Positions 32,719 through 44,419 of a stretch of 64,000 nucleotides of DNA are shown here, piece by piece; position 1 is the stretch's first letter; each line of letters starts with the position of its first letter. The translations under genes and the position numbers were made by a program. This DNA comes from Calvatia gigantea (lineage: Eukaryota; Basidiomycota; Agaricomycetes; Agaricales; Lycoperdaceae): the NCBI GenBank assembly GCA_025093985.1, contig JACAAK010000002.1, positions 1-64,000 on the forward strand, written 5' to 3'. The notes beneath the pieces were generated by a model that worked only from the letters and a program-made list of their open reading frames with translations, did not search any database and was not told where the DNA came from.

Positions 32719-33979
32719 ATTCATGGATATTAACGCAAATCTTAGGGGAACCAAGTACTGTAATTTATGGATATTGTTCGCGCACACCATCTCTTTGACA
32801 TGGGTGAGCTATTGCTGAAAAAATGCATCACGACCTCAAGACCACTTGTACGTCCAGTGTTCATTTCTCAGGCGGTTCTGCTGATTTTTTCCCTGTCAGA
32901 ATCTGGAAGATGCAGTGGAGCTCGACGAACTTGACAAGTCACCCCGATGCGACCTTGTCGGTTTTGAAATGAAGACTGTTATCATACTTTTCGTTCTGGA
33001 GGTTGTGATGGTATATTCTGTAGATGATATCAACTTCAACCTCTAGCATACTTTTTAGACTCTATTCCTTGGGTGTTGCTCGCATATACCGGAACCACTC
33101 TGTATTACTATACATTCCTCTTCACTGCTTTCAAAACCAGCACTGTGGTTTAACGCTTTTCATTGCCAAAATCTGCTGAGGAGGTGGGGCTACGGAGGCT
33201 GCGGTCCAGCGAGTGAGCCGTGGTACGATTCCGCCCATCAATCAGTGAGGCTTCCAAAACAGAGTTCAGGGAGTGTCCAGAAAAGGGACCAACGAGGGAG
33301 CGAGGAGATAGAAACAGGCGAACGGCCAAGCGGCGATCGGGGAACAGCATCTAGACCAGGAGCAGGGGGGCAGTGGGAGACGAAGATCACGATTAGGGAG
33401 AGGCCACAAAAAAAATACAGAGGCAGCGTATGGATCTGGTGTTAAGCTATAACTGGCTCAACACAGTATAGTACAGATGCCGGGCTGATGCCCTAAGAGC
33501 TAACTACTCAAGGGTAAAAGATCAAACTGAATGGTGCTGCAACAAAAGTAGGTTGAAGATTTCAGTAAGTGGCAAATACAGAGACAAAATGTCTTGGGTT
33601 AAAAATTTGAGTTGAGTAACCAAGTGGTCCTGTGGGAATTTTATGATACAGAAATGGGTCCGAATTGGGGAACGCAGCAGGCTGGACATGATACGTGCAT
33701 AGTGCATAGTAGGCTGGGAGGAAAAGTGAGTGGATCGGGGATAGAACGGTGAAATAGTCAAGGGTGACGTATATAGCTGGCAGTGACGAGAATCTCTGGT
33801 AACCACTAATTAGTAGGAGGTGTTGTGGGTAGGTGATCTGCAACCTTCACATTGCTGTTTGGGGGTGGGGTATAAGCGAACCACAAAAATCCAGCGAGTG
33901 CCCCTTAAGTCGCCTTTCATGGAACAGTAACAACGGCAGTGATATCGTTTGCACGAAGAGGGCGTCCCAGAGCACAGAA
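32719..33979. other. Intergenic, no gene recognised
   Basis: No coherent coding region is seen; frames are short and low-complexity. Confidence 0.5.
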
Positions 33980-35117
33980 TCATGGGGAATCCATGCTTTC
34001 TCCTACTGTGTCCAGATGCTGGGTCACGGTTCCCCTGTTGTTAACGGACTCAGAACCGATGGCTCTAGCCCCTTGCAACCTGATAAATGACAAGCACAGA
34101 GGAAAATGACTATAATTTAATCAGGGTTTTGTCTTGGATCCTGCAAACGATATGTCAGTACACACCTGTGCAGGAACGTCGACCTGCAAAAACATATGGC
34201 CCCACCCACCCACCAAGGTCGTGCACACCATGGCCACAATGGCGGCCGGCAGGTTTATTATCGCAGACTCCAAAAGAATACTAATAATTCGGAGGTGAAA
34301 TTTCGGTATAGGCGATGAATATCCGAAGGAAGATATTATCAACCGGCGATGAATGAGGAGTTGAATGACGATGTAGCATGTTGCAAAGAGATTAAGGAGA
34401 ATGTTGCCGAGGATGCAGATGAAGAGAAGGGCCATCGAGAAAAAATTTGTTGGTTCTGAAAGCAGGGTGTTCGGGTCTGTTATGATGACTGAGGACGTTC
34501 CTACGCCTAATATCACAGTGAGAAAAAAATACAACATAACATGCGAGCACCATGTACTCACTGACAAATATGAACCAAAGGAGCAAGGGGATAATCCAAA
34601 ACAGGTGTTGCCACAGAACCTTCCTCCCCCTGAGCAGTATCTTCTGCACCATGTAACACCTCCAAACCAACAACCCATCTGTCAACGCATACGCAACTAC
34701 CACTGTGAGATTCCACTTGTCCAGGTAGAAATATGTCAATGCCTCCGGTCTCGTGTAGAATATTTCAAATATATTCTGTCTTATCGCATTGACCTGAAAC
34801 ACTGCATTCAAGAGGATTAGTGAAGTTACATGAAGCATCAGTAGCGTCCGCTGGTTCAGAAATCCCGGTTGGGGAGGGAGTGACCGGAGCGCTCCAAGGC
34901 ACCTAAGGCCAAGACTGAGGAGGATGCCATAGCAGAAGGCACCAAGAGTCATCCCAATGACCCAATTGATTTCCGTCTTTTTGATGACAGACGGTGAAAG
35001 GACAGGGAAAATGCTATCATTGACAGCAGGGAGAGAGCGGTGAAAAATGCGGGCGACCTGCGGCGAGACGTTTCCGCCGAACCAGTCAGCGGAGGCGGGA
35101 CCAGCTGAGGTCACCAT
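33980..35117 (-). CDS. Seven-transmembrane fungal protein, with a 3' frameshift
   Basis: The start is MVTSAGPASADWFGGNVSP at 35117. Several hydrophobic helices follow (INWVIGMTLGAFCYGILLSL, LLMLHVTSLILLNAVFQVNA, VVVAYALTDGLLVWRCYMVQ, LFWIIPLLLWFIFV). After an intron come VMLYFFLTVILGVG, MALLFICILGNILLNLFATC and ESAIINLPAAIVAMVCTTLV. This resembles the large Agaricomycete 7-TM family of unknown function. The last exon reads SSVLVIYQVARG and then stops. One extra base (about 34077) separates this from RAIGSESVNNRGTVTQHLD, which looks like the true tail, ending at 33980. The 5' part lies in tandem duplication B. This copy keeps the 3' half. Confidence 0.7.
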
Positions 35118-35625
35118 TATAAATGTTAGGTTGTAAAGTAAGGAGGGGGATTAGGCATTCATAAGAAGACTGATCCTCGTTTTTATGCTCTGTGAATTAA
35201 TATTACATTATGGTCGCGAGTGCAATCTCGATCTAGGTTCGGCGTTGGGAGTTGACAACACTCAGCGATGGCCGATGCTAATATCGTTTGCTACTGTTAG
35301 CCTTCCAACTTTTGCCATCAGATAGTTGCTCTGGTGCTTCAATAATAACACACCCTTCCGCCTAGGTAACAAGCTTTTAAAGCTTACCTGGCGAGATAGA
35401 TACCATACGAGGGCATTCTTGTTGATCATTGATACAGCCAAAGGGATGTTAATCACATCGCTCTCACAGTGTCTAAGTAGCACAGTACATGATGATTTGT
35501 GATGGCATCTTGAGTGTTCAGGAAATGCTGCTACAGTCGTCGGGCAGAGCACGCTGACATCTAGCAGACATTTGACGTGTGAGCGGTAACTATCATATCA
35601 ACGCCACAAGCACGCCTAAGTCTCG

Positions 35626-36390
35626 TTAGCCTCGTTTTTCCTGCACTGGCGCTGTCCGGGGTGTAGGATCAGGGTATAACTGAAAGCAGCCATCAGGTCT
35701 ACGGACAAACTCCAAAAAAAAGAGGGAAAAGCACCTTTCCGGGATTAAATAGGTTCAAAGGATCAATCGCCCTCTTAATAGTCTTCATCAACCCAACCGC
35801 CGCCCCCCCAAGCTCCTCCACCAAATACCCCTTCCTCCCAACTCCAACTCCATGCTCCCCCGTACACGTTCCATCCAACTGAATAACCCTCTTTACCATC
35901 CTATGCACCGCCTCCCTCGCCCTCTCCAACTCCTCCTCATTCCTCACCAACAATAACGAATGAAAATTCCCATCACCCACGTGCCCAACAATCGTCAAAA
36001 CTAACCCAATCTCCTGCAAATCCTTTTTGGTCTCTTACACCAATTCGGGTAACTTTGAAACAGATACGCAAACGTCTGTAGGCTAGCCTTTGGCACCGGG
36101 GACCAATGCGAGTCCGGCGAAATGAGCATTCTTGCGGTCGTTCCACATATCTTGGGCTTCTTCTGCTGAACAAACGAGGGAGAAGCCTTTTCCACCATGT
36201 TTTACAACGATGCGTTTGATAATGGATGCGGTTTCGGTGAGGGATTTTTGTGTGGATCCTTGGATTTGAAGAGGTGGTCTTTTTCTTTGTATTTCCGGGT
36301 ACCCTGCCTAGAAGGGTTGTGGTGGTAGTTGTTGAGGGCGGACATGAATACGTCGTCGAGTAGTTCAATGCATTCTTTTTTTTGTTGTTT
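35626..36390 (-). pseudogene. D-lactate dehydrogenase (cytochrome) pseudogene fragment, copy 1
   Basis: This is the C-terminal third of an FAD-linked D-lactate dehydrogenase (FAD-oxidase C domain), which in mitochondria oxidises D-lactate to pyruvate. Segments read SLTETASIIKRIVVKHGGKG, MWNDRKNAHFAGLALVPGAK, IVGHVGDGNFHSLLLV, LDGTCTGEHGVGVGRKGYLV and KRAIDPLNLFNPGK. A spliced tail, LYPDPTPRTAPVQEKRG, ends at 35626. Lesions are an in-frame TAG at 36083-36085 before PTDVCVSVSKLPELV, an in-frame TAA at 36035-36037 after it, and a one-base shift before QGSTQKSL. The 5' two thirds of the gene are absent, replaced by a STAND relic on the opposite strand. Confidence 0.85.
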
Positions 36391-36395
36391 GAGTT

Positions 36396-37568
36396 ATGCG
36401 CTATGTAGGTGGACTGTGGCTCTTTCTGTGTCTGCGTGAACGTTACAAGGAGGCACGTTTGGACATCGCAGTCATAGCGGACCACCCCTTTGCTGTTCTT
36501 GATGCGCTGTATACCCACATCCTTACATCTATCTCGCCTACATCATGGCCCATTACCAAACAAATTCTTGGATTCGCGCTTTGTGTACGGGGCCACCGAT
36601 TTCACCGATTCAGGTCTTCCAGCCTCATGGCAGCATCCGTCGTGTACCGCCTGGAACAAACCGCCGTTTACGATTCTCTCCGCGGACTTCACTCCGTGAT
36701 CAATATACCTCATCCAAAACACGCCTCCCAGGATGGTATCTCATTCCTCCATGCCTCATTTGCTGAATACCTAACGGACTCCACGAGATCCAAGGACTTC
36801 CATGTTGATTTTAATGAATCAGCTGATGATCTTGTTCGTCACTTCTTCAAACTCACCCTTGAGAGGCCTTGGAGGAACACGGAAGGCTACTCAGCACCCC
36901 AACTGCCCGAAAATGTGAAACGGGACTTCTACCAGAATCTCAGACTTGACGCCAAAGCTTGTTTGCTGGCTGCAATAACAGGGGAGCGTGAAATGAAACG
37001 ATGGAGGAGGCCGTTCGTATCTCAAGAGGACGGATCCGAGTGTTTGGATATACTGAGCCACGTTAACGCTGCGGAATTATATCAGGAGTTAGGTTCGGCG
37101 TCAGATTTCACAGAATGGTTGATCCACCTCTGGCTTGTACGTACTTCAGCGTTTTATATGTGGTACTGGCCTCTGACTATAAATTCTGACCCATAGAGTT
37201 TCGTGGAAGAATTACAAAGCGAAGGACTAGTTAATGAGTTGAAGTTTCGAGAACTCAAGCTTTGCCTTTTGGATTGTGGAAAAAACAGGCCCATCTGCGC
37301 CAAAAGACAGCATGGCCGCATCGAGCCCTGGGTAAGGGTAAATTATTTCACAGATTCCAAATTTTGTCACTAACTAGTCGAACCCCTAGTCCCCACACTC
37401 AGCCCATGATTCGCAGGAAATTATAGCCAGGTTGAAGGCATCTCAAAAAGAATGAGCCTTGGATATAAGGTCCTAATTTGCGGGAGTACACCCGAGAAGA
37501 GGAATGCATTCTTGTGGCGTCTACCTGACGGAGAGATGGAATATTGTTGTATCCCATATTCATACTAA
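36396..37568 (+). pseudogene. STAND NTPase (NLR-like) relic 2, copy 1
   Basis: This is a 3'-terminal piece of an NLR-like STAND gene, lacking the NACHT domain. The opening frame holds VLDALYTHILTSISPTSWPI, the KQILGFALC helix, SFLHASFAEYLTDSTRSKDF and SECLDILSHVNAAELYQEL. Splice-like borders then lead to SFVEELQSEGLVNELKFREL and finally VLICGSTPEKRNAFLW, ending at 37568. The last exon is out of frame by one base. The start at 36396 is an accident of truncation: it abuts the broken 5' side of the D-lactate dehydrogenase fragment. Confidence 0.75.
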
Positions 37569-37706
37569 AACGTTGTAGCATCGTAGATATATGCACGTAT
37601 ATGTAAATTTCAACTCTGGTGACGAGCAGCTGGACCTAGGTCCGTGAATCGGTGCGTTGCACGCCATTGCCTAATTCCGAATTTTCGAATAATCGGGCTC
37701 TCAATG

Positions 37707-38384
37707 AAAAAATTTGTTGGTTCTGAAAGCAGGGTGTTCGGGTCTGTTATGATGACTGAGGACGTTCCTACGCCTAATATCACAGTGAGAAAAAAATACA
37801 ACATAACATGCGAGCACCATGTACTCACTGACAAATATGAACCAAAGGAGCAAGGGGATAATCCAAAACAGGTGTTGCCACAGAACCTTCCTCCCCCTGA
37901 GCAGTATCTTCTGCACCATGTAACACCTCCAAACCAACAACCCATCTGTCAACGCATACGCAACTACCACTGTGAGATTCCACTTGTCCAGGTAGAAATA
38001 TGTCAATGCCTCCGGTCTCGTGTAGAATATTTCAAATATATTCTGTCTTATTGCATTGACCTGAAACACTGCATTCAAGAGGATTAGTGAAGTTACATGA
38101 AGCATCAGTAGCGTCCGCTGGTTCAGAAATCCCGGTTGGGGAGGGAGTGACCGGAGCGCTCCAAGGCACCTGAGGCCAAGACTGAGGAGGATGCCATAGC
38201 AGAAGGCACCAAGAGTCATCCCAATGACCCAATTGATTTCCGTCTTTTTGATGACAGACGGTGAAAGGACAGGGAAAGTGCTATCATTGACAGCAGGGAG
38301 AGAGCGGTGAAAAATGCGGGCGACCTGCGGCGAGACGTTTCCGCCGAACCAGTCAGCGGAGGCGGGACCAGCTGAGGTCACCAT
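37707..38384 (-). pseudogene. Truncated 5' copy of the 7-TM gene (duplication B copy 2)
   Basis: This is a near-identical copy of the first exons of the gene at 33980-35117, from the same ATG (38384) to the duplication junction at 37707. It loses the last two to three helices and the tail. One start-proximal substitution (NDSIF to NDSTF) distinguishes it. Confidence 0.8.
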
Positions 38385-38892
38385 TATAAATGTTAGGTTG
38401 TAAAGTAAGGAGGGGGATTAGGCATTCATAAGAAGACTGATCCTCGTTTTTATGCTCTGTGGATCAATATTACATTATGGTCGCGAGTGCAATCTCGATC
38501 TAGGTTCGGCGTTGGGAGTTGACAACACTCAGCGATGGCCGATGCTAATATCGTTTGCTACTGTTAACCTTCCAACTTTTGCCATCAGATAGTTTCTCCG
38601 GTGCTTCAATAATAACACACCCTTCCGCCTAGGTAACAAGCTTTTAAAGCTTACCTGGCGAGATAGATACCATACGAGGGCATTCTTGTTGATCATTGAT
38701 ACAGCCAAAGGGATGTTAATCACATCGCTCTCACAGTGTCTAAGTAGCACAGTACATGATGATTTGTGATGGCATCTTGAGTGTTCAGGAAATGCTGCTA
38801 CAGTCGTCGGGCAGAGCACGCTGACATCTAGCAGACATTTGACGTGTGAGCGGTAACTATCATATCAACGCCACAAGCACGCCTAAGTCTCG

Positions 38893-39658
38893 TTAGCCTC
38901 GTTTTTCCTGCACTGGCGCTGTCCGGGGTGTAGGATCAGGGTATAACTGAAAGCAGCCATCAGGTCTACGAACAAACTCCAAAAAAAAGAGGGAAAAGCA
39001 CCTTTCCGGGATTAAATAGGTTCAAAGGATCAATCGCCCTCTTAATAGTCTTCATCAACCCAACCGCCGCCCCCCCAAGCTCCTCCACCAAATACCCCTT
39101 CCTCCCAACTCCAACTCCATGCTCCCCCGTACACGTTCCATCCAACTGAATAACCCTCTTTACCATCCTATGCACCGCCTCCCTCGCCCTCTCCAACTCC
39201 TCCTTATTCCTCACCAACAATAACGAATGAAAATTCCCATCACCCACGTGCCCAACAATCGTCAAAACTAACCCAATCTCCTGCAAATCCTTTTTGGTCT
39301 CTTACACCAATTCGGGTAACTTTGAAACAGATACGCAAACGTCTGTAGGCTAGCCTTTGGCACCGGGGACCAATGCGAGTCCGGCGAAATGAGCATTCTT
39401 GCGGTCGTTCCACATATCTTGGGCTTCTTCTGCTGAACAAACGAGGGAGAAGCCTTTTCCACCATGTTTTACAACGATGCGTTTGACAATGGATGCGGTT
39501 TCGGTGAGGGATTTTTGTGTGGATCCTTGGATTTGAAGAGGTGGTCTTTTTCTTTGTATTTCCGGGTACCCTGCCTAGAAGGGTTGTGGTGGTAGTTGTT
39601 GAGGGCGGACATGAATACGTCGTCGAGTAGTTCAATGCATTCTTTTTTTTTGTTGTTT
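38893..39658 (-). pseudogene. D-lactate dehydrogenase pseudogene fragment, copy 2
   Basis: This is a copy of 35626-36390 with the same two nonsense codons (here at 39350-39352 and 39302-39304) and the same frameshift. The decay therefore predates the tandem duplication. A few substitutions distinguish it (NEEELERA to NKEELERA). Confidence 0.85.
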
Positions 39659-39663
39659 GAGTT

Positions 39664-40835
39664 ATGCGCTATGTAGGTGGACTGTGGCTCTTTCTGTGTC
39701 TGCGTGAACGTTACAAGGAGGCACGTTTGGACATCGCAGTCATAGCGGACCACCCCTTTGCTGTTCTTGATGCGCTGTATACCCACATCCTTACATCTAT
39801 CTCGCCTACATCATGGCCCATTACCAAACAAATTCTTGGATTCGCGCTTTGTGTACGGGGCCACCGATTTCACCGATTCAGGTCCTCCGGCCTCATGGCA
39901 GCATCCGTCGTGTACCGCCTGGAACAAACCGCCGTTTACGATTCTCTCCGCGGACTTCACTCCGTGATCAATATACCTCATCCAAAACACGCCTCCCAGG
40001 ATGGTATCTCATTCCTCCATGCCTCATTTGCTGAATACCTAACGGACTCCACGAGATCCAAGGACTTCCATGTTGATTTTAATGAATCAGCTGCTGATCT
40101 TGTTCGTCACTTCTTCAAACTCACCCTTGAGAAGCCTTGGAGGAACACGGAAGGCTACTCAGCACCCCAACTGCCCGAAAATGTGAAACGGGATTTCTAC
40201 CAGAATCTCAGACTTGACGCCAAAACTTGTTTGCTGGCTGCAATAACAGGGGAGTGTGAAATGAAACGATGGAGGAGGCCGTTCGTATCTCAAGAGGACG
40301 GATCCGAGTGTTTGGATATACTGAGCCACGTTAACGCTGCGGAATTATATCAGGAGTTAAGTTCGGCGTCAGATTTCACAGAATGGTTGATCCACCTCTG
40401 GCTTGTACGCACTTCAGCGTTTTATATGTGGTACTGGCCTCTGACTATAAATTCTGACCCATAGAGTTTCGTGGAAGAATTACAAAGCGAAGGACTAGTT
40501 AATGAGTTGAAGTTTCGAGAACTCAAGCTTTGCCTTTTGGATTGTGGAAAAAACAGGCCCATCTGCGCCAAAAGACAGCATGGCCGCCTCGAGCCCTGGG
40601 TAAGGGTAAATTATTTCACAGATTCCAAATTTTGTCACTAACTAGTCGAACCCCTAGTCCCCACACTCAGCCCATGATTCGCAGGAAATTATAGCCAGGT
40701 TGAAGGCATCTCAAAAAGAATGGCCTTGGATATAAGGTCCTAATTTGCGGGAGTACACCCGAGAAGAGGAATGCATTCTTGTGGCGTCTACCTGACGGAG
40801 AGATGGAATATTGTTGTATCCCATATTCATACTAA
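39664..40835 (+). pseudogene. STAND NTPase (NLR-like) relic 2, copy 2
   Basis: This is a copy of 36396-37568 with about ten substitutions (for example ESADDLVRH to ESAADLVRH, TGEREMK to TGECEMK). It also has a one-base deletion near the last exon (AATGAGCC to AATGGCC). It has the same truncated 5' end. Confidence 0.75.
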
Positions 40836-40929
40836 AACGTTGTAGCATCGTAGATATATGCGCGTATATGTAAATTTCAACTCTGGTGACGAGCAGCTGG
40901 ACCTAGGTCCGTGAATCGGTGCGTTGCAC

Positions 40930-42308
40930 GCCATTGCCTAATTCCGAATTTTCGAATAATCGGGCTCTCAATGCCTCAAGTGTTCTAATGACTCTCCTTG
41001 AAAAAGGAATTCAAGAACAATTCCGCACCTTCATTGTCGAGCCGTTCATCGAGAAAGGGATTGGAAAAGGGGAAGGACCTTGGGCTGTGTTGCTCGACGG
41101 CTTAGATGAGTGCGAAGGACATGATCAGCAATGTGAGGTCATACGACTCGTTGCTGAGTTTGTTCTCAATTTCCCTCATGCACCTCTATTGTGGGCCATT
41201 GCGAGCCGTCCAGAACCACACATAGTGACGACGTTCGCGGAAGAGGACATCATGACAAGTAATTGGTAGGAGCACATACCCATTGACTCCACCGAGGCGT
41301 GTTAGGATGTAGAACGCTACCTGGGCGCTAGTTTCAAGGCCATCCGAAAACTGTTTTCATACCTCCTTCCAGAGTGGCCGAGCGAGACGCAGTTTCTCAA
41401 GCTCACAAATGGTGCATCCGGTCTTTTTGTATTCGCAACCACGGCGGTTCGGTTCATGGAACACGGTGACCACGCTGATCCAGAATCAAGGTTGAACCTG
41501 TTGTTGATCGCTCAGATGCCGTAGCCACAGGTGACCACCCTTTTGCTGTCCTCGATGAGCTATACGCCCACATCCTTACATCTATCCCGCCCACGTCGTG
41601 ACCTGCTACAAAACAAGTTCTTGGGTTTGCACTCTGTGCACAGGGTGGCTGGCTCCAGTCTCCAAATCTCATGGCAGCGTCCGTTATCTTCGGCCTCGAA
41701 CAAAGTGCCGCCTACGGCTGTCTCCACAAGCTACACTCTGTGCTTGACATACCTCGTCCGAAACGTGCCCACATATCTGGGGTTTTGTTTCTTCATGCCT
41801 CTTTTGTTGACTACCTAACAAACTCAGCCAGATCCAAGGGCTTTTTCATCGATATAATGAATCAGTTGACGACCTTGTTCGCCGCCTTTTCGGACTCTTC
41901 CTCGAGAAGCCCTGGGATGACAAGGAGTATCGTTTCAAAATCAACGAACTAAAAGACCGAGGACTAGTTAGTGAGACCAGATTGGAATCTCCGAGATTCG
42001 ACCACATGGATTGCGGGAAATACAGACCCACCCGTGTCCCTCGACTTCCAAATGCCTTTATGAAATAATGGGTACGGGGACGACATACTCGATATGTGCT
42101 AAAAGTTGACACTAAATGGAGGGAACCTTCAGTCTCCAGAATCCGATAACTCTCTCTGGACATTCAAAACCGAGTTGTTGTCACTTCAACGCCATTTACC
42201 CAACACGAGAGTTCTGATCTACGGGAGTTCGCTGGAGAAGAGGAGTGCGTTTTTTGATTATACAGATGCATGGAGGAGGGATCTTATTGTATTCCATACC
42301 CATACTGA
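40930..42308 (+). pseudogene. STAND NTPase (NLR-like) relic 3
   Basis: This relic starts inside a NACHT domain, after the P-loop. SSVLMTLLEKGIQEQFRTFI is followed by Walker B-like AVLLDGLDECEGHDQQC, LLWAIASRPEPHIVTTF and GASGLFVFATTAVRFMEHGD. It then has the same C-terminal region as relic 2 (VLDELYAHILTSIPPTS, KRAHISGVLFLHASFVDYLT). It finally reads VLIYGSSLEKRSAFF, ending near 42308. Stop codons interrupt it, for example after DIMTSNW and after LLLIAQMP. The P-loop portion is missing and the sequence begins at the right edge of duplication B. Confidence 0.78.
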
Positions 42309-42752
42309 AATATTGCCCATATACGAGTACATGTTTTCTCTGCCATGAACCAGCGCCGCCTCCCTCTTGCTGACTATATCGACTTTCATCCGGATTCCTA
42401 AGTTTCTTACATATATTCCAGTTCGGTAACTGTCACGTGTCTGTCATCTTGAGAGCGAAGGTCGATAATTAGCTTCTTGTTCATGACATTCTGGCGTACC
42501 CAGTTCAAAGCACTCGCACCGATTTTCGTTCCCTTTTACTCACGCCTAACCATCCGCAACTACATGGAACTCGAGATTCGTGTGACCAAGGACGCGTCGT
42601 ATCACTCGCTGCGTCTGCGAAAGCGGCTGAAGAATCACCCGAGGACCGACCAGGCCTTGAAGAGACAACGGCGCTCGAAGGCGCAAGCGCCGGCACAACG
42701 AAAACGATAAAGATGGTGAGGCTGGTAATTTAGGACATCTTTCATCCGCTCA
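42309..42752. other. Upstream region of the AP endonuclease gene
   Basis: An open stretch at 42564-42712 reads ASAKAAEESPEDRPGLEETT and ends GTTKTIKM at a GTGAGG donor. It may be a 5' exon of the AP endonuclease gene, but no start codon fits that frame cleanly. Confidence 0.4.
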
Positions 42753-44419
42753 ATGGCACGAACAGAGAGGCCCTATGAGCGTTCAGAAGACGCTCCTTCT
42801 CAGAAGCCCAAAAAGGCCAGGAAGAAAAAGGATCTGGACTCCCAACCAGTTCTTCCGCGCGTCAGTAGCCCATGGAAAGTCGGAGCGCATGTATCCTCAT
42901 CTGGGGGAGTAGAAAACGCGGTTACCAACGCCGCTGCTATCGGGTATGTATTTTACATTGACTTTGTTACATCCTTCTTCGAAACATATCTGCCGTTAGG
43001 GCGAATGCGTTTGCACTTGTTTGTCAAATCTCAGAGAAAGTGGATATCTCCCGCGCTCACAGAAGAGTCCATCAAGAATTTCAAGGCAAGGATGGACGAG
43101 CACAAATACTCACCAGATGTTGTGCTCCCGCACGGAAGCTATCTAATTAACCTGGGAAATCCCGATGCGTACGTCCCTCGGTCATACCTCCCCCGAAGCT
43201 TACCAGTCGATTCACGAATAATAGAGGTAAACGTGAGAAGTCGTATGAGTGCTTCCTCGACGATCTCAAAAGGTGCGAACTACTTGGGCTTAAGCTCTAC
43301 AACTTTCAGTGCGTTTTCTCCCCCCCCAACTGAAGCAATGCATTGAGTATTCACGTTCTCGCTAGTCCCGGCTCTACAGTTGGCGGTGCCACAAAAGAAG
43401 AGAGTATTTCTCTCATAGCACAGTGCATTAATAGAGCCCATCGTGAAACCAAATTCGTGATAACAGTTATAGAAAATATGGTTAGCCGATAATCGCCCCT
43501 TGCTTCGTTACCTTAATAGTCCCCAACTAGGCGGGTGCAGGAAACATAATTGGTGGAGACTTTGCAGGACCTTAAAAGGCATTCATCGATGAAGTCGAAG
43601 ATAAATCAAGAGTTGGCGTGTGTTTGGATACTTGTATGGACCAGTTTTCTCACCAGCGATTAGAATGAACGAGAGCTGAATATACTCATTTCAGGTCATT
43701 CGTTTGCCGCGGTTGGTTCTTTTAGCGTCCAAATCTGACTGCAATATTGAATCTTCGTAGGGTTATGATTTACGAACGGAGACAGCCTGGAAGTGAGTTG
43801 CCCTTCCCTTCCCTTCTCCACACACTCGTCCTGAACTAGTTTTAGCGAACTGCGTAAGCTTTGACTTGTTCTGAAGGACAAATTCTGACTTGCAACTCAG
43901 TATCCAAATTCGATTCAATGATTGGATTGTCATACCTCCGGGGCATGCACCTCAACGACTCGAAGACAGAGTTTGGGTCTAGGAAAGACCGACACCAGAA
44001 CATCGGGCTGTATGTTCCTCCTCGCCACCCCTTCCATATTTTGATGATGGATGAGCAGAGGGTTTCTCGGTCTCGACGCATTTCGGCACATCATGAATGA
44101 TACTCGCGTTCAAAACATTCCGCTTATTCTCGAAACACCAAGTTTCGAACGCCCCGTAGATGTCTGGGGTAAAGAAATTGCTGTCCTCCAACAGCTTTCA
44201 AGAGTCACTGCTGAACAAAAGGAGAACGACGAGGCACTACGCTCTATCACTGGAGATGGGCGGACAGATGATGTCCTGGTTGAGGTGATTAAGAATGCAG
44301 TAAAAGCAGCCGAAGCGGCAAAGACCAAAAAGCCCAGTGATAGTAAAGGAAAGCAGAGTCGAAAACGGAAGCGAGCCGAGGAAAGTGAAGAGGATGAGGA
44401 CGAGGATGGAGAAGATTGA
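42753..44419 (+). CDS. APN1: AP endonuclease IV (Apn1-type), with an in-frame stop
   Basis: This encodes a zinc-dependent class II apurinic/apyrimidinic endonuclease of base-excision repair. Exons can be read at 42753-42943, 43000-43168, 43225-43308, 43366-43480 and 43531-43633, with four or more beyond. Family segments are [121 protein letters not shown] and IPLILETPSFE. These include the His, Asp and Glu metal ligands. The C-terminus is a Lys/Arg and acidic tail (SRKRKRAEESEEDEDEDGED), likely nuclear. In exon 43531-43633 a TAA at 43573-43575 lies in frame between GGDFAGP and KAFIDEVEDKSR, where homologues are open. This is either real inactivation or an error. Confidence 0.82.

Larger units (their letters stand above)
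34440..37706. repeat. Tandem duplication B, copy 1
   Basis: This is a 3,267-bp unit repeated directly at 37707-40973. The left boundary is inside the 7-TM gene, and the right boundary follows ATCGGGCTCTCAATG. By eye the two copies differ at about 25 positions, mostly transitions, plus single-base indels in a T run (near 36380) and at about 37450. Confidence 0.93.
37707..40973. repeat. Tandem duplication B, copy 2
   Basis: This is the second copy of 34440-37706. At its right end the sequence continues into another STAND relic (CCTCAAGTG...). At the internal junction it runs directly from CAATG into AAAAAATTTG of the 7-TM gene. Confidence 0.93.
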
